Below are positions 54,086 to 64,000 of a DNA stretch of 64,000 nt, one piece after another. The position numbers and the translations under genes were made by a program. Source of the stretch: Paraphysomonas bandaiensis (Eukaryota; Chrysophyceae); assembly GCA_965644295.1 (NCBI GenBank), contig CBFFRP010000433.1:186001-250000 (forward strand). The letters run 5' to 3'. Numbering within the stretch: the stretch's first letter is position 1; every line of letters begins with the position of its first letter. Under the pieces are notes generated by a model, which worked only from the letters and a program-made list of their open reading frames with translations, was not told the origin of the DNA and searched no databases.

Positions 54086-57000
54086 TTATTTCAAAATGGG
54101 ATATAACGTATATACTAATTGCTCCGCAATGACAGGACTTTCTAAATAACAAATATGCGCCGCTCGTCCGATTGCTCTATCCACATTTCCTGATTCTGCC
54201 ACGTTGTTGTGCAATGTAATACGTAGCAACTTTTCTGGCTCTATTTGCGCAATCAGATTAGCAGCCATTGTTACTACTGTGTAGCCTATCTGGGGGTTTA
54301 GAATCGCTTTCGGATTAACCTGAACAGTGGAAGCACTACCTTTACATATGGGGCTACAGAGCAGGCAGGATGTATACCTGAACCCTGGCGGAATACTCCG
54401 GAACATACATATCCAAGGGAGAAGACACGAAAACCACACGCCTGAAGTGCTGCAGAACGCCGTTCTCGGAAAGACGATATAACTCCGTATCATTGAAATC
54501 CCCCCCGATACTGTCTTTGAGGACCAACTCCTGGAGCACTGGACTTTTCTTAATCTTCAGTAGCGCCCACATCCCTGTAGATACCAACTGAGAGTCCGCA
54601 TACAGAGTACCAAGATGCGGTGAGGCCAAGGAAATATATGTGTCCAGTCGGTTCAAAATCATTTGTAACTTATCACTCTGCAGCCATGAATTAAAACACA
54701 AGAGTACAGTATATGAATCACCTCCAGTGCTTTCCTTATTATCAGCCCGCCGACTGAATGACCAATAAAAGTTACACGTCCTTTAAACTTTTCGTCACAC
54801 AACATGCGAGGGCATTTATCTGTTCACATTTAATTACGGCGACTCAATACAAGAAACAACTACCTTTGCAAAAAGAAATGACTTCTTGTGCTAGATTAGC
54901 TCCCATTGTTTTCAAGCTGTCACCACTGTTGGCTTCATTAGAGCTAGCAAGTAGAAACTGCACACAGAATAAGTTCATCGATGTATAAAATCGAAACGCA
55001 GTACCAAGGCATTGGGGAGCTCAACGTGTAAGGCATTTCTCAGTAAACGCATATCATAGCTATTTCCTTGGAAGCCATGCTGAAGAACGATAAGATGTAC
55101 ACCATCCGTTGCGTATTTGTCGCTCGTGGTGGGGTTATTATAGATACCTCCAGTGATGCCAAACCTCATCCCCTGGCAGGAGATATTTCGAGAAGCTGCC
55201 TCGGTCTCAAGTGCGTCAGGTGCATTGCTTACAGCATCACCGTACTTTAACCATCGCATTATGTCATCCATGTGAATGCTGTCATCACAGCCAGTAATAG
55301 ATCCACCTCGTAGCACTACTCCTTCTTCTGTATGCTCCGCATGGCCCTGCTCCTGCAGCAGCGATGTGGGCATATACTGCTGAATAATAAGAATGGGTAG
55401 TCGGGGGGACACCTGAAAGCATTGATATTACACATTCACTGAACGCACAGTATCACTGACAAGTACTCACAGCATGAAGACTTGGGTTAAAGAGCCTCAA
55501 CCCACGTGCCATGGCCATGTTTTCTTGGTGCTCAGTTTCCAGGCTGCGAAGTAACATCGCCAACTTGGCCTCCTCGTACAGGTGCGGCTTTTTCATTGCA
55601 ACAGTACTGCCGTAAACAGGCTATCACGGTAGTACATAGCAGCTAACTTACTGACCTACACGTATGTACCAGAGTTTGTCCTTTCCAATACGCTCGTATG
55701 CTGTCCGTATATCTCCGTTTCATACATGTGCAAATTTCTGTCATTACCTTTGGTAATGCTGAAAGGGCAATAGACCATCGTGAACAAAACTGCGCATTCC
55801 CTTCCTCAATATATCTCTCTAACGCATCACATAACTGCATACCACTAATCCATTACAATTCCCTAGATCACTCACCAAGCATACCTTTGGAATACTGTCT
55901 TCATTTAACAGACGCTCAACAATTTCCTCCTTGTTCTGGATAAGGTAGCACTCAGAGTCATCGATCAAAGTGTCAGTAAGTGAATGTCTCTTGGCCTTTC
56001 CTTTCCATGCAGAGAACAATTTTACGATTTCCTCCGTTCCCTTGATAAGGTATTTGTGATTGACAATGAGAGGGCAAGCATACACTTCGAAAAATATCTG
56101 AACCTCTTCTCTGGACAGTCCTGACGGACCGGACACACGCATACTGAATGCCTCTCTTTCAGTACAGTCAAATGAATTCACTGATTGGAGACTCTTCTTG
56201 CGCTTAGCGGGGTCGTCAGTCTCAGAAAAAGCGCTGTACTGTTTCCGATAAGAACTTCTGGAGTCCGTTGTGGAAGATCGGCGCACGACTGTGGTTGGAG
56301 GGGTCTTGAAAGATCGGCGCTGTGGAATAGGGTTGGTAGGTGGAGCTTCGCATGGTTGCTTCGGCGGGGATACGGCAACAGAGCTAGAAATAGGGAAATT
56401 CGGCGGGGATGGTGGGTCATCACAACAATATGACTCTTGCAGATCGGGGCTTGTGCCTGTGTTCTCCCCTCCGTACCAGACACCTTTCGGGGCATCACAA
56501 CTATTCTCAGTGCTGATATCACCAGCAAATGACAACGTGCCACTCTGGAGTATTCGACAGAACTCTGCATAAGACATACCGGCTGGGACAACAGAGGCGC
56601 TAATGGATGTGTATCTAATTGCTGTTACGGCTGTGTGGAACATCACATCCATGTCCATAAAGTGAAACTTGTCAAAACGAACCTTGACATACTGTGAGTA
56701 GTTAACATAGCAATTGCAGTGTAACACTCACCGGGTAATAGTGGTGAAATGCTGAAGAAGCGTGTTGCAACTGTACGTCCTGAGTTGCAGCCAAAGTAAA
56801 TTGGGGCTCGGGTGGGATAAAGTCTTCAATACTATTGAGAAGGTCGGAGGTGATATCATACGGAAGCAAGTCAGCGAACATCAGCTCAAATCTTACAACA
56901 AGAGACTCAAGACATTCCACTGGACGCAACATATGCAGCTCGTTCAGATGCAGCTAAAAATTGCGCAAACAATTATACACTATTACCTAGCAAGAAATGT

Positions 57001-57231
57001 GGTCACACTGTACACTAACCTCAGGGATTGTCAGTCTCCAGTGAGCTCCTTCGTTCAGCTCCTGTAATTATTGACGAGTGTAAGTTGATCACTGCCATCT
57101 ACACAAAAACGTACATGATTTTCATCTTTATATCTAATTACAAAGCATCGGCTGCAGAAGGAAGGTGGTGAAATCTCTATGGTGGATGGATTTATCATTG
57201 GAGAGGCTGGTACCTGATGGGAGTTACTCAT
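54086..57231 (-). CDS. FAM135-like alpha/beta-hydrolase (DUF676-type lipase domain)
   Basis: Eleven exons splice in phase to 878 residues: 57231-57115, 57061-57020, 56953-56732, 56691-55885, 55834-55656, 55606-55471, 55412-55005, 54957-54864, 54819-54722, 54677-54378, 54319-54086. The N-terminal half carries the FAM135-type strand pattern (VKVRFDKFHFMDMDVMFHTA). The C-terminal half is the hydrolase: VHLIVLQHGFQGNSYDMRLL, the nucleophile elbow FIGHSVGGLIIRKALE (S690), SPHLGTLYADSQLVSTGMWA, and SSPLDMYVPEYSARVQ, where S-P-x-D-x-Y-V-P supplies the acid and GRAAHICYLE the histidine. Family members are predicted lipases of unknown substrate. The first exon is the least certain. The middle is Ser/Pro-rich and disordered. 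Confidence 0.88.
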
Positions 57232-58101
57232 ATTCCATAAAACAATAAGAATATTACCGTTATGTCTCTCACAAATGAATCAAGTCTTGAAGGGGCTGAA
57301 AAGAGTCCAATTGGTATAATAGTTTGTTGAGGGCATCCAAATAGAAGAGATATCCTGATATAATACACTCTGTATACAACACATACACGAGTATTAAATA
57401 TCCACAGTAGTAGAGATGTCTGTCCCTACCCTCTACTGCATATATCCACATTGCGAAGATGTCCTGTTATACTTATATAAGCCAATATGTATATATGTAT
57501 ATGTATATATAGGTACCTAAATGAACAGTGACATCGAGATCAATATCAGCTGTAAGATTCATAATTTAATGATCGATATGATGTGTGTTGCCTACAATGA
57601 CACTATTGAATGGCTCTGTGATGATATCAGTGTCTCAGATGGTTAATATATCCATCTCTCTCTATATGTATGTATATATGGATATATGCATGAAGGAGTA
57701 AAGTATGACCCGATGTGTACTCCTATACACCACTATACACTATACTGCTGTACACTGTACACTCTGTACACTGTACACTATACAGCTGTGTGAAAGATGG
57801 TACTTTAGTATATGTACTACTCTATCGAACAACAGTATCTGAGTACATATACCATTGTAGTACAGTGTGTGTATATGGACTACTGCAGTATATTGTTCAC
57901 TTCGGTACTATGTACTGCTGTATAATGCACATGTACAGCAGTACATGCAGCAAGATACTGCCATATACACCCACTATCATGATAGTAAATGTATGTATGG
58001 GACACTTGCTTCACGTAATTCCAAACTAATTACTGCAAAACATAAAGGGCTAATGACATTAGATCTATGAACTGTAGCTAGATTGTTATTATAGTTGTGT
58101 G
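57232..58101. other. Intergenic with TACACTG/TGTACAGT simple sequence
   Basis: Contains TATATGTATATG runs near 57490 and a tract of alternating TGTACA-type words near 57720-57950. No gene called. Confidence 0.5.
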
Positions 58102-58491
58102 ATGTCTAATTCATCGTTACTCTTCATTGCAAACAGCTCATACAAACGAAAGAGTTGTAACGTTATCGATACAGAGTATCAAGACACGAAGAAACTTAAA
58201 GTGACGTCTCCAATATCAGAATTTTGTACAGATATTGATGGTAGAGTTGGTGAATATATTGCCCAAACAAGAGCACAAACTGGCAAGGTTTGTATCCATT
58301 GGACGCTGGAGTTCATGAGGTGTGTAGCTCTCATGTTCGCACATCGGCTCCGAATTAATTCCTTCAGAGCGTCAGATTTATGGATTCAGAATATTCAGAG
58401 AAGCTATGGTATCACTCTTATAGAGGGTGGTATGAGCCCTGACGAGATAAATGAGCTCTTGCGATTGAAACTATTTCTCGGATACGACTAG
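58102..58491 (+). CDS. Small protein with CENP-B/Tc5-type HTH-like segment
   Basis: A single-exon frame of 129 residues from the ATG at 58102. The middle, VALMFAHRLRINSFRASDLW then IQNIQRSYGI, resembles the second helix-turn-helix of CENP-B and pogo/Tc5 transposases (A-S-x-x-W-I-x-x-F-x-x-R-x-x-I). A basic N-terminal part (YKRKS, TKKLKV) could bind DNA or direct nuclear import. There is no DDE domain and no flanking TIR seen, so it may be a domesticated transposase fragment or an independent small nuclear protein. The match is by eye. Confidence 0.5.
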   Translation: MSNSSLLFIANSSYKRKSCNVIDTEYQDTKKLKVTSPISEFCTDIDGRVGEYIAQTRAQTGKVCIHWTLEFMRCVALMFAHRLRINSFRASDLWIQNIQRSYGITLIEGGMSPDEINELLRLKLFLGYD

Positions 58492-59249
58492 TGATATTTT
58501 AAAAGTAACGACCCAGATTTGCGACTTTCTGACCTCAGGCTGTTGAACAGTCTATGGTGCCCTATTCATGTACTGCAATTTTTCTTTATCTATTCAGTCG
58601 AACTTAAATTGTCAGCTATGTATTTATAGCCAAGTGACCATATCTACATAGCCCAGAGCCCAAGATAAATATTCCATTGTGTTAGGTTGTGCATTAAGTC
58701 TACTCCATTATATGAGCATAAATAATAAGCAGATATATCTGTTAATAGGAGAAGTACAGAAAGTCAAGCCAAATTGGGGAATATACGAATGTACTAAATG
58801 TTGGAAATTACTCATTTAAAGCTAGATCACAGAGAGAATTTAAAGACTAGACAGATTTATTAATAACGTTAACACGAAGTTGTGATAAACAACACTAACT
58901 CATTTTAATCCGTTGAACTAAAGAGTGCTGAAATATAGCTAGAGTCTAGAGTGCGACTACAGAGTTCTATAGAACTATACAACACATGCAACTTTACTGG
59001 TTTGGAGTACTGTTGAACACGTGTATGCATGTGGATACATGTGCAACTGATGCGACCAGGTGTACACGTCTTAAACAAGTGTTTGCTGCATCATAGGTTG
59101 AGAGCACGCAAAGAAATTGTATACTTGGAAATATTCGATTGTGCTATGTTATATGTGCAAAAGCTATTGGTACTTCACAACGTCTCACAATGGGTCAAAT
59201 ATACTACAGAAAGTATTGGAGTGTTGAGGACAATAGAGAGCATTCAGTT
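58492..59249. other. Convergent intergenic region, nothing recognised
   Basis: About 760 bp; AT-rich, no feature seen. Confidence 0.5.
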
Positions 59250-59975
59250 CTACCTTCTAAACAATCTGTGCCTGTTCTTTGAAAGGAAGTACATAGCCCC
59301 ATAAAGTGCTCCCCCAAGGTGCGCCGCATTGCCAGTTCCCGTGCCACCCTGGTAAAGACCGAACGACTCATAGCCAATGTAGAGTAATCCAAATAGAGCT
59401 GCAGGGATCGGGACAACCATATAGAGGTACACAATGCTAGAAGGGGCCTGCAAAATACTCCATGCCACAGCAGCTGATACGGCACCAGAGGCTCCCATTG
59501 CAGGTGCGTATCGAGAAGTTTGGTACCTTGCTGGCCATGATTTCGGGATTATATCTGGCCACACCACATAGCAGATGCTAGAGAGGAAACCTCCACCAAA
59601 GTAAAGTTGCATAAATTGTCTTGCACCTAATACCATAAGGGCCTGAGAGCCGAAAAAATAGAGTGTCACCATATTAGCAAGAAAATGACCAAGAGAAACG
59701 TGGGAAAACATTGTGGTAAACAGTGTATGTATACGTCCATGTCTAAATATTCCGTCATTGGACAAGGTGAAATGCTTGTACATATTCCTCTGCAGACTTC
59801 TGTCATTCGTTGATGCATTCCAAGCAAAAAATACGGCTGTGTTAGCTCCAATTATTCCATAAAGTAAGGCACTACCATCATTAGTATCAAATCTACCGAA
59901 ATTCGATATATTCCGCTTTCCTCTAACATTATTGAGGATGATATTGCGCTGAAATAAACTCCGTACACGGTTCAT
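59250..59975 (-). CDS. Rhomboid intramembrane serine protease, PARL-like
   Basis: A single-exon frame of 241 residues. The N-terminal ~30 residues are rich in Arg/Asn without acids (MNRVRSLFQRNIILNNVRGK), a likely mitochondrial presequence. Rhomboid motifs are H97-x3-N101 (SHVSLGHFLANMVTLYFFG), the catalytic GASGA with S163, and H219 in GNAAHLGGALYGAMYF, forming the Ser-His dyad. About seven hydrophobic helices are present. PARL/Rbd1 homologues cleave proteins in the mitochondrial inner membrane, affecting fusion and quality control. The gene is intronless, unlike most neighbours. It diverges from the carrier gene. Confidence 0.93.
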   Translation of the reverse strand: MNRVRSLFQRNIILNNVRGKRNISNFGRFDTNDGSALLYGIIGANTAVFFAWNASTNDRSLQRNMYKHFTLSNDGIFRHGRIHTLFTTMFSHVSLGHFLANMVTLYFFGSQALMVLGARQFMQLYFGGGFLSSICYVVWPDIIPKSWPARYQTSRYAPAMGASGAVSAAVAWSILQAPSSIVYLYMVVPIPAALFGLLYIGYESFGLYQGGTGTGNAAHLGGALYGAMYFLSKNRHRLFRR

Positions 59976-60475
59976 ATGGGATTATGATGCAAAGAAATAT
60001 TAATTAATAGTAAAGTAGAAGGAATTATATATATATATATACATATATGGCAGTCTGGTATTGAAAATCTGTTCTTTCGAATGCTTGTGTGTGTCCGATG
60101 TACTCATATAAAGTGTACCACAGTACTGTACTGCTGTACTACTAGACCAGTGCCTATGTATAGCATATACTGAACCTGGACATACAGTGTACTGCTGTAT
60201 ATCTGCAGCAGTATATAGTATACGTTATGTAGTTCAGTTAGATCCTGCTGCTGCTGAAGGTATATCTATAAGGTGACATGTGACATACAGAATTTCCAAG
60301 TCCCACATCACACTATCAATATACGGTATTTTCAATATGTTGTGATGGAGTTGGGCAAGCAGATGAGTGGCCGGTAAATTGAGGAGAAGATCAGAATCAT
60401 AATTATAACCTCATAACATACTAACATTATAGTACATTGACACCATATACTATATTTTATTATTGATTTATTGAT
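59976..60475. other. Divergent promoter region
   Basis: 500 bp between the rhomboid and carrier starts. TATATATATATA near 60030 and CAGTACTGTACTGCTGTACT near 60120. No defined site. Confidence 0.5.
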
Positions 60476-61424
60476 ATGGCAACTACTTGTAAAATTGTCG
60501 CTACTGCTGATGAACAGTTGGATGCATCTGCTGTCCTCAAGAAGGCACTCAAGAGGGCTGGTCAAGGAGGCCTGGCAGGTTTTATTTACGATTCGTATTA
60601 CCGTATTAATTTATTTAATTTTATTAATTGTAGGCGCCGCTGCAATGGCAATTAATGTATGCAGTCTAATGTGGATGCGCACAACCATCAACTATCAGTA
60701 CCGGTACGGTATCCCAACTACAGAGGCTTTCAAGGCATTGTACAAAGAGGGTGGAATTCCGAGATTTTACAGAGGAATTGTTCCGGCCTTGGTTCAGGGA
60801 CCTCTCTCAAGATTCGGTGATACGGCTGCCAATGCCGGAACTATTGCTGCTTTGGACAGCATGGATTTGACTAAGGATCTTCCAGTTGGCGTCAAGACCG
60901 TGGCTGCTTCAACTGCTGCTGCGTTGTTTCGTATTCTTTTGATGCCTGTTGACACTTTCAAGACAAGCATGCAAGTGGGAGGTAAGGATGGTCTCAAGAA
61001 CCTCTTTGCGAAGGTGAAGTCTAAGGGACCCACCGTCTTCTGGTATGGCGCCCTTGCCTCAGCTTCTGCCACTTTCGTCGGTCACTACCCCTGGTTCTTT
61101 ACATACAACTTCCTCAATGAGAAGCTTCCCACTTACGACGACAAACTCAAGACCCTTGGTCGAAGTGCGTTTATCGGATTCTGCTCATCAGCCGTTTCTG
61201 ACACTTGCAGTAATTCCATCCGTGTGATTAAGGTGTACAAGCAAGCTAATGAGGAGGCTATCACTTATCCCCAGGCTCTGAAGAGAGTAATTGCAGAGGA
61301 TGGTGTAATGGGCCTCTTGGGTAGAGGTCTTAAGACCAAGATCATGGCCAACGGAATGCAGGGGCTTATGTTCTCTGTACTCTGGAAGTACATCGATGAC
61401 CAGTTCTTCAAGAAGGAGAAGTAA
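60476..61424 (+). CDS. Mitochondrial carrier family protein
   Basis: Two exons, 60476-60578 and 60634-61424, join in phase 1 over a 55-bp intron to 297 residues, the normal family length. The true start is the ATG at 60476; another frame opens at 60471 but only the spliced frame keeps the carrier fold. The second-repeat signature MPVDTFKTSMQ fits P-x-[DE]-x-x-[KR]. KEGGIPRFYRGIVPAL, GPTVFWYGALASASA and EDGVMGLLGRGLKTKI are the matrix-helix motifs of the three repeats. The first and third signatures are degenerate (MAINVCSLMW; SDTCSNSIRVIK), so substrate cannot be predicted. It sits in the mitochondrial inner (or plastid) membrane. Confidence 0.9.
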
Positions 61425-62909
61425 ATAAACATATCTAGGCAGAGCACTGTGAGTAGCGAAATCTTTGAAGTATTCTAGTTAGATGCTTATGCTGTTGTTT
61501 GTCGGTTGCCTTGGCCGTCATATTTCGTCGTACATCATAACATAATTAAATATATGGTGTCACATACTTTTAAATTTGCTAACTTAGCATGAATGAATGT
61601 CAAAGAAGCCATTGACGAGCTTTCCCACAACCACAGCTTGAATTGTATTACGCCTACCCATAAAAGAAATATTTCAGCTACAGCACTGGATGTGGTGCAT
61701 GCCATAGGCAACGTTTATGTGATTGGTACCAGACAAAAATTCTATTAATGTATTAATATTGTTAGTGATAAGTTGTTAAGTTAGATCACAATTTATCTCC
61801 TTTCTCATTTCACGAAGAACAGTTCCATTGTTAGTAATCCGAATTTAGATAATGGAATTAAAAATTGTTAGTAAAAATTATTATGAATAAGATTATGAGT
61901 AGCTAAGCAGTAAGTAATCTTCTTATGATCGTCATGTGTTTAACTACTGATTAGCGATACCTAACCCTAACCCTTTCTAACAATATTGATCCCTAGCCCT
62001 GATTAGTAGAGTATAAGATAGTATCAGAGTGAAAAAATACAAGATTGCTGATTTTGTGCTCATAGTGATTAAAAGTTAAATGTTACAATCCTTGTATTTT
62101 GGCTATGTAACTGAAAATTAGACCAAAAACTAAATGGAAGAACAAAATCTTTTCTTGCAACAAAAGTCATGTAAAATAGTAGTCGGGAAAATTGAAGTAC
62201 CACAGTTTGTACGGGGTTTCAATCGACGATTGCAATGCTTTATCCAGTCAGAACGCAGTTCTTCATTGTATTGGCAGCTTACTCCAGTTCCAGTTTGTCA
62301 AGTCGTTGCATCCAGTATTCTATTCCTAATGAGTTCTTCACCTGGCCATATATCTGTGGTCTTTCTCTATATTCTACCTACTTGACAGCTCATACTTTTT
62401 TCACATCTTTCTTCCTTGTGATCAGTATCTGATAGGGCTGACACTTGATAAGGCTCTTGCCAGCTATGATAGTGTTTAGAATATTAGTCAGAATGGTAAG
62501 ATGAAATATCAGACTAACTACGCTGTCCCCTCATCTCTTAGATTCATATGCTCAAGACGAATCCATGACAGCACATATCAAGGTCAGTGTACTGTATGTG
62601 TGTGCTACGAATGCATAAATGCATGAATAGATATGGCTGTATGAGCCATGATGATGATCAAGATATCCAGGAATACAATTGTATACAGAAATATACAATG
62701 ATATTATATACCGTACTGTATTGTGAAGAAAGTTTCAGTTTTGAGTTTTCAGTAAACATACCTCTTCAAGATACTCTGACCCCATGCAATTGATGATCTG
62801 AGACAGTGGTAATTGTCTATGTATATGTTGCTTCACACACCTCTATGTATCGTTTGAACAGATACTTAATATTGCAGCATTAGACTGATATTAAAAGCAA
62901 CTATTCGCC
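61425..62909. other. Intergenic, nothing firm
   Basis: Near 61955-62005 there is ACCTAACCCTAACCC followed by AATATTGATCCCTAGCCCTG, a likely decayed hAT1 terminus. The 83-codon frame at 62134 has no motif. The rest is unassigned. Confidence 0.45.
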
Positions 62910-63178
62910 ATGCCTAAGGTACAGTTATATGAACAATGAGATAGTTATATTAATGCTTGCTGTAGCAAAAGAACCACACCGGCAGAAACGCTACTGTGAA
63001 AGCCCACAAAAATGGAATTAAGAAGCGCTCAAAATTCCAGATGAGATCTCTTAAGGGAGTAAGTACAGGTGAACAATAACATTTTTGTTGCTTACTTCTC
63101 TTATAGATGGATCCTAAATTCTTGCGCAACTTGAGATTTTCCAAGAAGAATAACAAGAAGGCTACCAAGGCTGAATAG
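62910..63178 (+). CDS. RPL29: 60S ribosomal protein eL29
   Basis: Three exons, 62910-62918, 62966-63058 and 63107-63178, join in phase 0 to a 57-residue protein. The first exon is just ATG CCT AAG. Exon 2 gives QKNHTGRNATVKAHKNGIKK and exon 3 MDPKFLRNLRFSKKNNKK; the join reads SLKGMDPKFLRNLRF, the family's hallmark (SLKGVDPKFLRN). It is a structural protein of the large ribosomal subunit. The gene is easy to miss because every exon is shorter than 100 bp. Confidence 0.95.
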
Positions 63179-63735
63179 TTCGTCTTTTACGTTCTAAATA
63201 ACTTGACAATGCTGCTAATTTATTGAAGTTTCCTTTTCTCTGTATTTTAACCGGCATTTGTAGCGCTCTTAGATCTGAGTGATAACTTCACTGCCTTACA
63301 TAGCTGCACAGTAATAGCGGAAATCGGACCGCTAGCTACGTTAGTACTTGTTCAGAGGGTCACCACATTTGTCAATTAGCCTGTAGTTCGTAGACTAATA
63401 TCCTGTTCTGATTATATAACATCTATGCTACCAAAATTAAGTATAGCATAGGTGAATTTGTGAATAGTAGAAAAGCAACTGACGTATCCTACGCTTGCGT
63501 TTCAGTGATGAGTGCTACAGCTACACACCGACGCAATAGCTGACAACTCACTGCAATTGTTTGTTTAGTCTAATATGGGGTGTAGGTCGTTCACGTCGAG
63601 TGGTGATAAAAGCAGTGAAGAGTTGAATGATCACCTTAACTACTAAAATGCATGACTAACACTTGTACTTCATAGTACACCGTACACCTCGGAAAGAAAG
63701 TTGTGATACATTACACATACTGGTACAACTAATGC
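63179..63735. other. Convergent intergenic region
   Basis: About 560 bp between eL29 and the carrier fragment. No feature seen. Confidence 0.5.
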
Positions 63736-64000
63736 TTACTTCTTATTTAAGATATTGTGACACAATTCAAATGTCACAAAAAATAACATATTCCATGGTG
63801 CTAAACGTAGCCATGTGGCAAAGAATCCTCTGTATAGACCAAAGATACCGTGTGTTCTATACATTCCTTGTAAGCTTGACATCATACCAACAGGATTAGC
63901 ATCTGTAGGGTCGGCTGTCATAAGTAGTGTCTTACAACGATCAATAGGAGCAGAAACAATAGATGCAACCAACCCGCTCATAAGAGACGAAAACAAGTGT
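63736..64000 (-). CDS. Mitochondrial carrier family protein, C-terminal part (cut by window edge)
   Basis: The minus-strand frame is open to the right edge, so the 5' part lies outside the window. The visible 86 residues are the third carrier repeat: SGLVASIVSAPIDRCKTLLM contains P-x-D-x-x-[KR], then GMYRTHGIFGLYRGFFATWL and RLAPWNMLFFVTFE, matching the G-x-x-x-[LF]-[YF]-[RK]-G pattern and last helix. This is closest in style to the dicarboxylate/uncoupling-protein group (P-x-D-x-x-K and R-x-x-P-x-x), but substrate assignment needs the rest. Confidence 0.9.
   Translation of the reverse strand, partial: HLFSSLMSGLVASIVSAPIDRCKTLLMTADPTDANPVGMMSSLQGMYRTHGIFGLYRGFFATWLRLAPWNMLFFVTFELCHNILNKK

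Noticed and set aside
61958-61976. Telomere-like CCTAACCCTAACCC
   Set aside because: Only about two units; it sits beside a decayed hAT1-like end, so chance or decay is more likely than an interstitial telomere.

Overview
This looks like nuclear DNA of a unicellular eukaryote. It is AT-rich by eye, its genes are interrupted by short GT-AG introns (most 45-150 bp), and TAA, TAG and TGA are all used as stops. The genes are eukaryotic: ribosomal proteins eS8 and eL29, a kinesin, a GRIP golgin, mitochondrial carriers, a PARL-like rhomboid and a FAM135-type hydrolase. A surface protein with a run of P-T-G-Y-P-S repeats is a style common in stramenopiles (heterokonts), so a stramenopile protist is my best guess, held loosely. 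I rebuilt the gene models by joining exons in phase; nothing was aligned by computer.

Layout. 0.7-14.9 kb is a normal gene-bearing stretch: FkbM-type methyltransferase, an unknown SAM-like protein, eS8, a kinesin-7-like motor, a zinc finger-kelch protein and a VAT1-like oxidoreductase. 15.4-16.2 kb is a hAT element with an 8-bp target duplication. 16.5-26.3 kb carries a GRIP golgin, a histidine-kinase rhodopsin (rhodopsin + HisKA/ATPase-like + receiver) and a large B-box-like zinc-finger protein. 26.3-33.9 kb is repeat-rich and has no gene I can defend. 34.0-36.8 kb has a signal-peptide/beta-propeller/PTGYPS/TM surface protein and a one-TM small protein.

37.2-45.0 kb is a nested transposon complex. 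A near-perfect 0.5-kb-arm palindrome contains a BED zinc-finger exon. It is followed by a hAT transposase piece, whose stop codon is the insertion site of a 5.2-kb element with 3-bp TTA target duplications. That element is filled with tandem repeats, a tRNA-like SINE candidate and a GC-richer reverse-transcriptase-type fragment. 45.3-49.0 kb returns to genes (CREST/ceramidase-like protein, coiled-coil protein). 49.2-52.7 kb is a second hAT family element (TSD ATATGAA) holding a first-family insertion, a SET-domain fragment, a 267-bp tandem repeat and hAT C-terminal remains. 54.1-64.0 kb holds a FAM135-like lipase-fold protein, a CENP-B-HTH-like small protein, a rhomboid, two mitochondrial carriers (one cut by the window edge) and eL29.

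The host genes show no operon logic; several pairs are divergent (kinesin/kelch, golgin/rhodopsin, ceramidase-like/coiled-coil, rhomboid/carrier) with 0.5-0.7 kb between starts. The most interesting items are the histidine-kinase rhodopsin with an atypical retinal counterion region, the transposase-derived hairpin, and the SET domain carried inside a hAT element.
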